From positions 98,574,266-98,638,265 of the forward strand of contig NC_132878.1 of the NCBI RefSeq assembly GCF_030463535.1: a stretch of DNA of 64,000 nucleotides, read 5' to 3'. The notes below the pieces were generated by a model. That model did not search any database and was not told where the DNA came from. It saw nothing but the letters and a program-made list of their open reading frames with translations. The position numbers and the translations under genes were made by a program. The stretch comes from Salminus brasiliensis. Its lineage: Eukaryota > Chordata > Actinopteri > Characiformes > Bryconidae. Positions 12,101 to 25,400 of this stretch are shown in pieces (positions within the stretch are counted from its first letter, which is position 1; the number at the start of each line of letters is the position of its first letter).

Positions 12101-15100
12101 ACCTTGGGAGGAACAAAGACTCACAAGGGGGGCCCGACCCGTCCTCCTCTGATCAGAAATATTGATAAATTATTAACCATCTAAACTGTTGAACTGCTCA
12201 GGTGTGCAGCATATTCATAATCATAATATAATAATCATAATATAGTGTAACTAAAATAGTCATAGTAGAGCGGTCAGAGTAATGAGAACTTCAACATAGC
12301 CAGTAGGCAGATAGCAGGAGGGAGGGCAGCAAATATTTCATTCAGATTTTTCAGTTTTTATGTTAATTTTACTAGTATTTTATTTTTAGAGTAAATTTGA
12401 TCAGTTTTTCCACTCTTAGTGTTGATTTAATTAAAATGTCATGAGGTTTATTCTTAGATTTAAGTTTATTAAAATTCTATTCCTATAGTTAATTTCATTA
12501 GAATTGTGTTCTCAGAGTTAATTTGATTATAATTTCCCTTTCTTTTAGAATTTAAACTGCTGGATCATTTAAGGAGGAACGGGCAGTTCGGACGATAAGC
12601 CCACTTTAGCGTTATTCTGACAGTTTAGCAAGACTACTACATTAATTTATACAATTATTTTATTACATATTATTGATTTAGACCATTTATGACCTTAAAC
12701 GAGCCCCTCATAAAATTTCTCATGTTTAAATGACCGTTTGGGGGCACTTTTTAGTAGGAGTCAAAATATTGGAAACGCTATATTAAAAACTCCACCTACC
12801 GTGCAGATGCACTTGTAGGTTTCCAGATACAGTTTAGTGGCTAATTTAGAATTTCACTCTCAGTTTCAGTTTGATTAGAATTCTGTTCCTGTGGCTGTTA
12901 TTAGAATTAATTCTCAAATTAAAAATGTAAACATTTTATTTTAATTTAAATGAAGAATTTGAGTTGTTTATTATTGTTCTCCTCACTGAAGCTAGAACAC
13001 AGAGAGTGTGTGTTTAGGGTAGGAGGGGTTCTGTAGTGTGAATGCGGTTTGTGTGTGTGTGTGTGTATATGTGTGTGTATATGTGTGTGTATATGTGTGT
13101 GTAAGTAAGTGTGATAAACACGGTGACATTTAGGTCTGAAGCGGATATTCCAGTCTGAGAGTCAGCGCCACGTTTAGCGTTTCCTATAAACAGCCTGTTT
13201 CAGCTCTGCGTTCCTCTGGATGGACTCAGTCATCTCGAGATTCGTCACTCAGATACGAGCACTGACGTTCTCCACCGCGAGAGGGAAAGTGACTTTTAGC
13301 ACACAGACTGCAGTACACTCAGATTGTATCGCGTTCTAGATGGAACTAAATTTCCTCCAGTGGAGAACATCTGATTTATGTTCTCGACAGTTTGGATTAA
13401 ATCCGATTCATCCAGACTAATCTAGTCCGTCTTCAAAGTAAAGGGAACGGATCAAGTTCTCTGCACAGTAATATTGAAGAACCAATGTTGGTTCCTTAAA
13501 GAACCTTTTAGAGAATTTGCGATAGTTTGGCCAAACATCAAAGCACCTTTTGTGGCTTTGAAGGACCACCCCTGGATCCTTTAATGAGAGGTTCTTTAGA
13601 GAACCTTTGTTCTAAATAAAATTTAGGTTTTAAGAACCTTTTTAAAATCCCCTCTGTTTAATGCAGTGGTTCCAGTCCACTGATTTAATTGTTTTAAGGT
13701 TCTCCAAACTCAGACATGGTTCTCTTGACCACCGCTAGACGATCCTTTCTGACCCCTTTACCTGGAAGACAGGCAACATTTCAGGTAGATATGATTGGGC
13801 AAACTGCGACTGTAAATTAAATATATAACCCGCTGAAAGGTTCTTTAGGGAACCAAAAGTGGTTCTTCATTGGTCCTGCACAGAGAACCCTTTCTGGGGA
13901 CAAGAAGGGAATAAGAAGTCCAGTCCCTCAGGCCACATGGAGATGTCTGGTAATCTCTAGTGGACTAGCAGATGTGCTTTCTGACCCTCACTGTTATCTA
14001 GAACGTGGACTAAACTATGGCCTTTAGTCGGTGCGCCTCTGTGTGCTGTGAGTGATCTCCTGTGTGCCCTGTGTTCAGCCGGGGGTTCAGCTTCCTCCTG
14101 CTCTCGCTGTGATTTGTTGATTCTGTTGTTTTTCACCTCTCTGTTCTCACTCGCTTTGGTTACCCAGCCAGATCAACACCCGCCGAGCGCTGCACCTCTC
14201 TGCCGACGGTTCTACACGTTCTTGTATCCTCCACACCTGCCCCCACGCCAAGTGTTTGGCGCGCACACACTGACGCGGGCCGTGGAAACCCCCCTCCTAA
14301 CCTTCAGCGCCCGCTTTCACACCTCCACCTCGGCCACGGGCCTGTGAGTGTCTGAGTGTGTGTGCAGCTGCAGGTCGTGCCCTGGGGTTGTTCTGGGCCG
14401 AACAGTGTGTAGAGTGGAGGAATGTGACTTTCAGTAACGGCTGCTAAAGATTCAGTAACAGCTAGAGGAGCTGGTTCAGTAGCTGATTCTATAAATGATT
14501 CAGAAGCTGATTCTATAAATGATTCAGAAGCTGGTTCTATAAATGATTCAGAAGCTGATTCTATAAATGATTCAGAAGCTGATTCTATAAATGGTTCAGT
14601 AGCTGATTCTATAAATGATTCAGTAGCTGATTCTATAAATGGTTCAGTAGCTGGTTCTATAAATGATTCAGAAGCTGATTCTATAAATGGTTCAGTAGCT
14701 GGTTCTATAAATGATTCAGTAGCTGATTCTATAAATGATTCAGAAGCTGATTCTATAAATGATTCAGTAGCTGATTCTATAAATGGTTCAGTAGCTGGTT
14801 CTATAAATGATTCAGTAGCTGATTCTATAAATGGTTCAGTAGCTGGTTCTATAAATGGTTCAGTAGCTGGTTCTATAAATGATTCAGTAGCTGATTCTAT
14901 AAATGATTCAGTAGCTGGTTCTATAAATGGTTCAGAAGCTGATTCTATAAATGATTCAGAAGCTGGTTCTATAAATGATTCAGTAGCTGATTCTATAAAT
15001 GATTCAGTAGCTGATTCTATAAATGGTTCAGTAGCTGGTTCTATAAATGATTCAGTAGCTGGTTCTATAAATGGTTCAGTAGCTGGTTCTATAAATGGTT

Positions 15101-16874
15101 CAGTGGCTGGTTCTATAAATGATTCAGTAGCTGATTCTATAAATGATTCAGAAGCTGATTCTATAAATGATTCAGAAGCTGATTCTATAAATGGTTCAAG
15201 TCAAGTCAAGTCAAGTCAAGTGGGTTTTATTGTCATTTCAGCTACATACAGAGTACACAGTGAAACGAAACAACGTTCCTCCAGGACCATGGTGCAACAT
15301 AGACAGTGCATACAAGACACAAGTGCAACACAAACAAACAAGTGCAGACAGACAACACAACACAGTACAGACAGAGGATAATAAATAATTAGGGGTAGTG
15401 TGCAAGTTGTGCAATGTGTAATAAATAGAGTCCAGTGAGGTAGCAACGTTATTAGTGCAAATGCTTGTGCAAAAAAAAGCTTCCCATTTTATCTGGGGTA
15501 AATGGTGAGAGAGAGAGAGAGAGAGAGAAACAGAAAAGACATCAGTTCAGAAGTTGAGTTGAGTTGAGAAGTCTGATGGCTTGGGGGAAGAAGCTATTGC
15601 AGAGTCTGGTCGTGTTGGACCGGATGCTGCGGTAGCTGCAGTAGCTGGTTCTAAAAATGATTCAGAAGCTGATTCTATAAATGATTCAGAAGCTGATTCT
15701 ATAAATGATTCAGTAGCTGATTCTATAAATGATTCAGAAGCTGATTCTATAAATGATTCAGTAGCTGATTCTATAAATGGTTCAGTAGCTGATTCTATAA
15801 ATGGTTCAGTAGCTGGTTCTATAAATGGTTCAGTAGCTGGTTCTATAAATGATTCAGTAGCTGATTCTATAAATGATTCAGAAGCTGGTTCTATAAATGA
15901 TTCAGAAGCTGGTTCTATAAATGATTCAGAAGCTGGTTCTATAAATGATTCAGTAGCTGATTCTATAAATGGTTCAGTAGCTGATTCTATAAATGATTCA
16001 GTAGCTGATTCTATAAATGATTCAGAAGCTGATTCTATAAATGATTCAGAAGCTGATTCTATAAATGATTCAGTAGCTGATTCTATAAATGATTCAGAAG
16101 CTGATTCTATAAATGATTCAGTAGCTGGTTCTATAAATGATTCAGTAGCTGATTCTATAAATGATTCAGAAGCTGGTTCTATAAATGATTCAGAAGCTGG
16201 TTCTATAAATGATTCAGAAGCTGATTCTATAAATGGTTCAGTAGCTGATTCTATAAATGATTCAGAAGCTGGTTCTATAAATGGTTCAGTAGCTGGTTCT
16301 ATAAATGGTTCAGTAGCTGGTTCAAAAAATGGTTCAGAAGCTGATTCTATAAATGATTCAGTAGCTGATTCTATAAATGATTCAGAAGCTGGTTCTATAA
16401 ATGGTTCAGTAGCTGGTTCTATAAACGATTCAGAAGCTGATTCTATAAATGATTCAGAAGCTGATTCTATAAATGATTCAGTAGCTGGTTCTATAAATGG
16501 TTCAGTAGCTGGTTCTATAAATGATTCAGTAGCTGATTCTATAAATGATTCAGAAGCTGATTCTATAAATGGTTCAAGTCAAGTCAAGTCAAGTCAAGTG
16601 GGTTTTATTGTCATTTCAGCTACATACAGAGTACACAGTGAAACGAAACAACGTTCCTCCAGGACCATGGTGCAACATAGACAGTGCATACAAGACACAA
16701 GTGCAACACAAACAAACAAGTGCAGACAGACAACACAGTACAGACAGAGGATAATAAATAATTAGGGGTAGTGTGCAAGTTGTGCAATGTGTAATAAATA
16801 GAGTCCAGTGAGGTAGCAACGTTATTAGTGCAAATGCTTGTGCAAAAAAAAGCTTCCCATTTTATCTGGGGTAA

Positions 16875-16921
<47 letters not shown>

Positions 16922-19900
16922 AACAGAAAAGACATCAGTTCAGAAGTTGAGTTGAGTTGAGAAGTCTGATGGCTTGGGGGAAGAAGCTATTGCAGAGTCT
17001 GGTCGTGTTGGACCGGATGCTGCGGTAGCTGCAGTAGCTGGTTCTAAAAATGATTCAGAAGCTGATTCTATAAATGATTCAGAAGCTGATTCTATAAATG
17101 ATTCAGTAGCTGATTCTATAAATGATTCAGAAGCTGATTCTATAAATGGTTCAGTAGCTGGTTCTATAAATGATTCAGAAGCTGATTCTATAAATGGTTC
17201 AGTAGCTGGTTCTAAAAATGATTCAGAAGCTGATTCTATAAATGATTCAGAAGCTGATTCTATAAATGATTCAGTAGCTGATTCTATAAATGATTCAGAA
17301 GCTGATTCTATAAATGATTCAGAAGCTGATTCTATAAATGATTCAGTAGCTGGTTCTATAAATGATTCAGAAGCTGGTTCTATAAATGATTCAGTAGCTG
17401 ATTCTATAAATGGTTCAGTAGCTGGTTCTATAAATGATTCAGAAGCTGATTCTATAAATGGTTCAGTAGCTGATTCTATAAATGATTCAGAAGCTGATTC
17501 TATAAATGGTTCAGTAGCTGGTTCTATAAATGGTTCAGTAGCTGGTTCTATAAATGGTTCAGTAGCTGGTTCTATAAATTATTCTGTAGCTGGTTCTATA
17601 AATGATTCTGTAGCTGGTTCTATAAATGAAGACAGTATCTACTATAAACAGCTAGAAATGAATCAGTAACAGCAATAAATGATTTAATATCTACTATAAA
17701 GATTCAGCGTCTATGATAAACAATTCAGTTTCTTCTATACACAATTCAATGCTTACTACATATGATTCAGTAAGGACCAATTGATTTAGTATCTACTGTA
17801 AATTGTTCAGTAGCTGGTTCTATAAATTATTCAGAAGCTGATTCTATAAATGATTCAGTAGCTGGTTCTATAAATGGTTCAGTAGCTGGTTCTATAAATG
17901 GTTCAGTAGCTGGTTCTATAAATGATTCAGAAGCTGATTCTATAAATGGTTCAGTAGCTGATTCTATAAATGGTTCAGTAGCTGATTCTATAAATGGTTC
18001 AGTAGCTGGTTCTATAAATGATTCAGTAGCTGGTTCTATAAAAGATTCAGAAGCTGATTCTATAAATGGTTCAGTAGCTGGTTCTATAAATGGTTCAGTA
18101 GCTGGTTCTATAAAGAATTGAGAAAACAGCTATAAATGAATCAGTAACAGCTATAAATGAATCAGTAACGGCTAAAAATGATTCTGTAAAGCTATAATAG
18201 ATTCCATAATGGCTATAAATGGTTCAGTAATGGCTATGAATTGTTCAGTCTCTACTATAAATGATTCAGTAAGTGGTTCTATAAATGATTCAGTAATGGC
18301 GAGAAAGGATTCAGTAATGGCTATAAATGATTCAGTAACTGGTTCTATAAATGAGACAGTCTCTACTATAAAGGATTCAGTAAGTGGTTCTATAAATGAT
18401 TCAGTAATGGCGAGAAAGGATTCAGTAATGGCTATAAATGATTCAGTAACTGGTTCTATAAATGAGACAGTGTCTACTATAAAGGATTCAGTAATGGCTA
18501 TAAATGATCCAGTAACTGGTTCTATAAATGAGACAGTGTCTACTATAAAGGATTCAGTAATGGCTATAAATGATCCAGTAACTGGTTCTATAAATGAGAC
18601 AGTGTCTACTATAAAGGATTCAGTAATGGCTATAAATGATCCAGTAACTGGTTCTATAAATGAGACAGTGTCTACTATAAAGGATTCAGTAAGTGGTTCT
18701 ATAAATGATCCAGTAACTGGTTCTATAAATGAGACAGTGTCTACTATAAAGGATTCAGTAATGGCTATAAATGATCCAGTAACAGCTATAAATGATTTAA
18801 TGTCTACTATAAAGGATTCAGTAATGGTTATAAATGATTCAGTGTCTACCATAAAGATTCAGCATCTACGATGAACAATTCAGTTTCTTCTATATGTGAT
18901 TTTATGTGATACAGTGGTTGGTGTGGCGCAACAGATAACACCACCACCTACCATTGTGTTACAACAACACCATGTGGGAGACCAGGGTTCGATTCCCGGT
19001 CTGGGTGACTATGCTGCACTACACCAATAAGAGTCCCTGGGCAAGACTCCTAACACTACATTGGCCCTCCTCTGTAATACGAGTAACCTTGTAAGTCGCT
19101 CTTGTAAGTCGCTAAATGCCATAAATGTAAATGTAAATGTAAATGATTCAGTGCTCACTACATATGATTCAGTAAGGACTAATTGATTCAGTATCTACTA
19201 TAAATGATTTAGCTGGTTCTATAAATGATTCAGTAGCTGATTCTGTAAATGATTCAGTAACGGCTATGAATGATTCAGTGTCTACTATAAATGAATCAGT
19301 AATGGCTATGAATTGTTCAGTATCTACTATAAATGATTCTGTAGCTGGTTCTATAAATGATTCTGTAGCTGATTCTGTAAATGATTCAGTAACGGCTATA
19401 AATGATTCAGTATCTACTATAAATGATTCTGTAGCTGGTTCTGGTGGTGTCTGAAATGTGCTGGAGAAAGAAGCTTGCCTCCTGTAGACATGTGATAGGC
19501 CGATCAGCAGGGCTGCGGAAACGCCCACATGGTGTAGCATGATGATATTGTGTTGTTTTGGTGAAGAAAGAGTGTGAACTGGTGTGTTTCAAGTTTCAGA
19601 ACAGCTCAGATATGGAACCTACATTTCAATTTGTCGTTGTTGTGATTCAGCGTAAAGCAGTTTATTATTATTATTGATTATTGATTATTGACTGGACAGA
19701 TGCTGATTACAGCCCTTATTACGGACTGCCTTTTAATGAATACAGAAGTCCTGAAACACTAGTGCTGCTAATTTAACACAGTTACAGTTGGAGGATTCAA
19801 CTAGTGCTGGAGAGGTGTAGTGCTGGAGAGGTGTAGTGCTGGAGAGGTGTAGTGCTGGAGAGGTGTAGTGCTGGAGAGGTGTAGGGGTGGTGTGCTGGAG

Positions 19901-22410
19901 AGGTGTAGTGCTGGAGAGGTGTAGTGCTGGAGAGGTGTAGTGCTGGAGAGGTGTAGGGGTGGTGTGCTGGAGAGGTGTAGTGCTGGAGAGGTGTAGGGGT
20001 GGTGTGCTGGAGAGGTGCACTGCTGGAGATGTGGAGGGCTAGAGAGGTGTAGTGCTGGGGTGGTGTGCTGGAGAGGTGTAGTGCTGGAGAGGTGTAGGGG
20101 TGGTGTGCTGGAGAGGTGTAGGGGTGTAGTGCTGGAGAGGTGTAGGGGTGGTGTGCTGGAGAGGTGGAGTGCTGGAGGGGTGGCGAGGTGTAGGGGTGTA
20201 GTGCTGGAGAGGTGTAGGGGTGGAGTGCTGGAGAGGTGTAGGGGTGGAGTGCTGGAGAGGTGTAGGGGTGGAGTGCTGGAGAGGTGTAGGGGTGGAGTGC
20301 TGGAGAGGTGTAGGGGTGGAGTGCTGGAGAGGTGTAGGGGTGGAGTGCTGGAGAGGTGGCGAGGTGTAGGGGTGTAGTGCTGAGAGGTGTAGGGGTGGTG
20401 TGCTGGAGAGGTGGCGAGGTGTAGGGGTGTAGTGCTGAGAGGTGTAGGGGTGGTGTGCTGGAGAGGTGGCGTGCTGGAGGGGTGTAGTGCTGAGAGGTGT
20501 AGGGGTGGTGTGCTGGAGAGGTGCACTGCTGGAGATGTGGAGGGCTAGAGAGGTGTAGTGCTGGGGTGGTGTGCTGGAGAGGTGTAGTGCTGGAGAGTTG
20601 TAGTGCTGGAGAGTTGTAGTGCTGGAGAGTTGTAGTGCTGGAGAGTTGTAGTGCTGGAGAGTTGTAGTGCTGGAGAGGTGTAGGGGTGGTGTGCTGGAGA
20701 GGTGTAGGGGTGTAGTGCTGGAGAGGTGTAGGGGTGGTGTGCTGGAGAGGTGGAGTGCTGGAGGGGTGGCGAGGTGTAGGGGTGTAGTGCTGGAGAGGTG
20801 TAGGGGTGGAGTGCTGGAGAGGTGTAGGGGTGGAGTGCTGGAGAGGTGTAGGGGTGGAGTGCTAGAGAGGTGTAGGGGTGGTGTGCTGGAGAGGTGTAGG
20901 GGTGGAGTGCTGGAGAGGTGGCGAGGTGTAGGGGTGTAGTGCTGAGAGGTGGAGGGGTGGAGAGGTGGAGGGGTGTAGGGATGGAGAGGTGGAGGGGTGT
21001 AGGGATGGAGAGCTGGAGAGGTGGAGGGATGGAGGGATGGAGAGCTGGAGGGGTGTAGGGGTGGAGAGCTGGAGAGCTGGAGGGGTGTAGGGATGGAGAG
21101 GTGGAGGGGTGTAGGGATGGAGAGCTGGAGGGGTGTAGGGGTGGAGAGCTGGAGGGGTGGAGGGATGGAGAGCTGGAGGGGTGTAGGGGTGTAGGGATGG
21201 AGAGCTGTAGGGGTGTAGGGGTGGAGGGGTGGAGAGGTGTAGGGATGGAGAGGTGGAGGGGTGTAGGGCTGGAGAGCTGGAGGGGTGTAGGGATGGAGAG
21301 CTGGAGAGGTGGAGGGGTGTAGGGATGGAGAGGTGGAGAGCTGGAGGGGTGTAGGGGTGGAGGGGTGTAGGGATGGAGAGCTGGAGGGGTGTAGGGGTGG
21401 AGAGCTGGAGAGCTGGAGGGGTGTAGGGGTGGAGAGCTGGAGGGGTGTAGGGGTGGAGAGCTGGAGAGCTGGAGAGGTGGAGGGGTGGAGAGGTGTAGGG
21501 ATGGAGAGGTGGAGAGGTGGAGGGGTGTAGGGCTGGAGAGCTGGATCATTCTGAACCCACTCAGATCTGCTGTGTCTCAGGTGGAGGTTCTCCAGCAGGA
21601 CTCCTCTTCAGTTCAGTAGTTGGTTGGTGTTCTGCTCTCGGAGAGCTCCTCCAGCAGCGCTGCTGAATGCGCCTCTGCTCCGCGGGCTCCCCGGAGACGG
21701 GCTCTCCGATTAGGGCGGCGTGTGAAGACGCGTCAGGCCTGATTAATCTGGAGATCAGATCAGAGCTGCTCTCCTCCTTCCTAATCACAGGAGAATTAAT
21801 TGAGTTTGGACTGAAATCCCTCCACCGCCTCCACCATCCCCTCCGCCGCCGCCGCCGCCGCTGCTGCTGCTCGGCCAACCAGAAGAAAGAGATTGAAACA
21901 GGAAAGCGGCGCCGCAGAGGATTGTGGGTAGGCCCAACGCAGTGGGAAAGCTGTATCCTGCGCTCAGACATGGCGGCTTTATTCCCACACTCGGCTCCAG
22001 CACTGGTATTACACAGCCCCCAGCACTGAACACACCCCGCTCTTAGCACCAGTGCTAACTGGTGGGATACTGACTTCCATTACATGTTATAGTCATTTAT
22101 TATTATTACTATTATTATTAGTAGTAGTAGTATTATTAATGTTATTGTTATTATTAATAATAATGTTGTTATTATTAATGTTGTTATTATTAGTATTATT
22201 ATTATTTATGTTTTCACCCCACCAATTAGCACTGGAGCTATGAGGTAAGCTAAAGGTAGCTAACAAGTAATATAAGATTATTTATGATTGGTTTATATTA
22301 TTATTATTATGAATATGAATGTTATTATGAATACTCTCGTTGTTTGTGCTTTTCTTTAGGTTAGAAAGTGAAATGCGCTGCAGGATGAATCAGACGGAGC
22401 TGATTGTTCT

Positions 22411-22457
<47 letters not shown>

Positions 22458-25400
22458 CAGGCCCTGGGCGGAGGGGAAGGCTTTATATGTATTAGATTAG
22501 TCTCGGAGTCGTGGCTGCTGGAATTGCTTTTGCTGACTCTGCTCTGCATACAGATGAGGGGCGAGGGAGACAGTCAGTCATATATAAATAATTAGAATTA
22601 TTTTCCGGAGCTGAGGGACGGAGCAGCGAGGACCTAATTACAGCGCAACTCAGGACCTCGCTAACCACGGCTAGTGTGAAACCCTTCAGCAGCTTCTTCA
22701 CACACTGACACCGCCAGCGCCCCGGTTCTGTTCTCGTACAGAGAGAGAACCTCCAGCTCGAGCACCGAGAACTGCAGGGCCCTTTAGTTTTTGGTTCATG
22801 ATGATTTGAAAAGGAGCGTTTAGAATTAAAACACCCCTGAAAAGTGCAATAGGAATGTGCAAATGCACACACAGCTTCCCTGTAGAGAAGAAGAACTGCC
22901 AATAGAATAGGACTCTCTGGAGCAGATCAACATCATGACCCTATTGGCTCCATGCTGCCTAATAATGCCAGGCATGGGCTAGAGGGGTATAAAGCCCCCC
23001 AGCATTGAGGAGCTGTGGAGCAGTGGAGGAGCTGTGTTCTCTGGAATGATGGTGGAGGAGCTCCATCCAGTACTTTTGGGGTGGGGTAGTGATACCTTGT
23101 TGCTGAATGCAATCAAATCCTCACAGCAATGCTCCTCCTCCAAAATCTAGTAGAAAGTCTTCTTCTCTGGACAGTAGAGAAAGTTACAGGATCAACTCTT
23201 TTAATACCCTTGATGTCAGAAGAGATAGTGATGAGAAAACAGGTGTCCCAATACTTTGGTCCACACAGTGCATCTGTGTGAATATGGCCTGAATGAACAG
23301 GGGAACACCAGAAAAGCCTATTGTAACTAGATAAAACATCGCTGCGCTAGCTGGTGCCCCTGTACTGTATTTATCCTCTTCTACACCGAGACGTGAAACT
23401 GCCAGAGACGGAATTAGATGGCTAACCACAAACTGCCCTGTGGCCTGGGGGCACGACACACTCCCACGCTTCCTTTCTCAGGCTGAAATAAAAGGACGCT
23501 GCTCAGCAGCACCAAAGCACCTATAAAAATACCCCGCAGGTCAGGACCGGGCCACTGGACCCCACTTATAAATAAATACACACCCAGCGAGTGCGGTTCA
23601 GCTTCAGACATGAGAAATCACCTTTACTTTGCTTCGCCAGAGAGACCCCGGTGTCTTCACACAGACAGACTTCACTCTCATTCACTCCACCTCATCATCC
23701 CCAACTCCCCCACCTCATCCCAAAAGTACTGGATGGAGCTCCTCCACCATCATTCCAGAGAACACAGCTCTTCCACTGCTCCACAGCTCCTCAATGCTGG
23801 GGGGCTTTATACCCCTCTAGCCCACACCTGGCATTAGGCAGCATGAAGCCAATAGGGTCATGATGATGATCTGCTCCAGAGAGTCCTATTCTATTGGCAG
23901 TACTTCTGAGTGTGTGTGTGTGTGTGTGTAGCTGACTGCATTCATTAGAATGGGTGTCCACAAGTGTATGTCCCCTAAAGACGGTTTCTGTACCATAACA
24001 GAGTGTGTGATGACTGAGGGGTGTGTAGAAGTTCAGAATTCACTCCTGTAGGATCTGAATCTCCTCTAGGTGGCGTAACAGGGCACCAGTTCAGAAGCAG
24101 ATCAGCTACAGCTCACAGTGAGAGCTAGCCAGGCTAAAGTACAGCTTCCAAACATGGTGGAGGTAGTTCCACAGATGTGATGTGTGGTCTTACTGGGTGT
24201 TTGCTGGGAGGTTGGCAGGTGGAGTTTAAGTCCTGCTCTGCTGTTTCTCCCCAGCGTTCAGTGCTTGCTGTAAGGAGAGCGGATTCCTGATGGTGTTGAA
24301 GTGCAGACAGCAGAACGCCGTGCTGAAGGAGTGTCTGACCAAACAGTGAGTCCTGGATATTCATACTGGATATTAATGCTATTAGAGCTTCATACTGGAT
24401 ATTCATGATATTAGAGCTTCATACTGGATATTCATGATATTAGAGCTTCATACTGGATATTCATGATATTAGAGCTTCATACTGGATATTCATGATATTA
24501 GAGCTTCATACTGGATATTCATGATATTAGAGCTTCATACTGGATATTAATGCTATTAGAGCTTCATACTGGATATTAATGATATTAGAGCTTCATACTG
24601 GATATTAATGTTATTAGAACTTCATACTGGATATTAATGCTATTAGAGCTTCATACTGGATATTAATGTTATTAGAGCTTCATACTGGATATTAATGTTA
24701 TTAGAACTTCAAACTGGATATTAATGCTATTAGAGCTTTATACTGAATATTAATGTTATTAGAGCTTCATACTGAATATTAATGTTATTAGAGCTTCATA
24801 CTGAATATTAATGTTATTAGAGCTTCATACTGGATATTAATGTTATTAGAACTTCATACTGGATATTAATGCTATTAGAGCTTCATACTGGATATTAATG
24901 TCATTAGAACTTCAAACTGGATATTAATGTTATTAGAGCTTCATACTGGATATTAATGTTATTCGAGCTTCATACTGGATATTAATGATATTAGAGCTTC
25001 ATACTGGATATTAATGTTATTAGAACTTCAAACTGGATATTAATGTTATTAGAGCTTCATACTGGATATTAATGTTATTAGAGCTTCATACTGGATATTA
25101 ATGTTATTAGAACTTCAAACTGGATATTAATGCTATTAGAGCTTCATACTGAATATTAATGTTATTAGAGCTTCATACTGGATATTAATGTTATTAGAAC
25201 TTCATACTGGATATTAATGCTATTAGAGCTTCATACTGGATATTAATGATATTAGAGCTTCATACTGGATATTAATGATATTAGAACTTCATACTGGATA
25301 TTAATGTTATTAAAGCTTCATACTGGATATTAATGATATTAGAGCTTCATACTGGATATTAATGCTATTAGAACTTCATACTGGATATTAATGCTATTAG

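Larger units (their letters stand above)
14440..18120. repeat. 24-bp minisatellite with co-amplified LINE tails
   Basis: About 130 units of 24 bp (core GATTCAGTAGCTGATTC; GAA/GTA and GAT/GGT variants) extend over 3.7 kb, interrupted by LINE 3' ends at 15197-15640 and 16576-17035. Because 24 is divisible by three and the unit lacks stops, it reads as an octapeptide (SINDSEAD and variants) for up to 394 codons. I treat that as non-coding. Confidence 0.95.

Noticed and set aside
14048-14347. 99-codon open frame in cmc1 intron 2
   Set aside because: No domain, no convincing splice sites, ordinary length for chance.
15581-17669. Long open frames with SINDSEAD octapeptides, one starting inside LINE sequence
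   Set aside because: The 24-bp minisatellite is a multiple of three without stops; the start lies in antisense LINE tail, and no splice context exists. It is a possible exon only if transcripts show it.
18960-19005. tRNA gene suggested by a B box
   Set aside because: The A-box half is degenerate and the sequence continues into a SINE body with a TAAATG tail; no acceptor stem pairing.
19801-21549. Minus-strand HLSSTPPL and plus-strand LERCRGGV frames
   Set aside because: Translations of the G-rich minisatellite in several frames and both strands.
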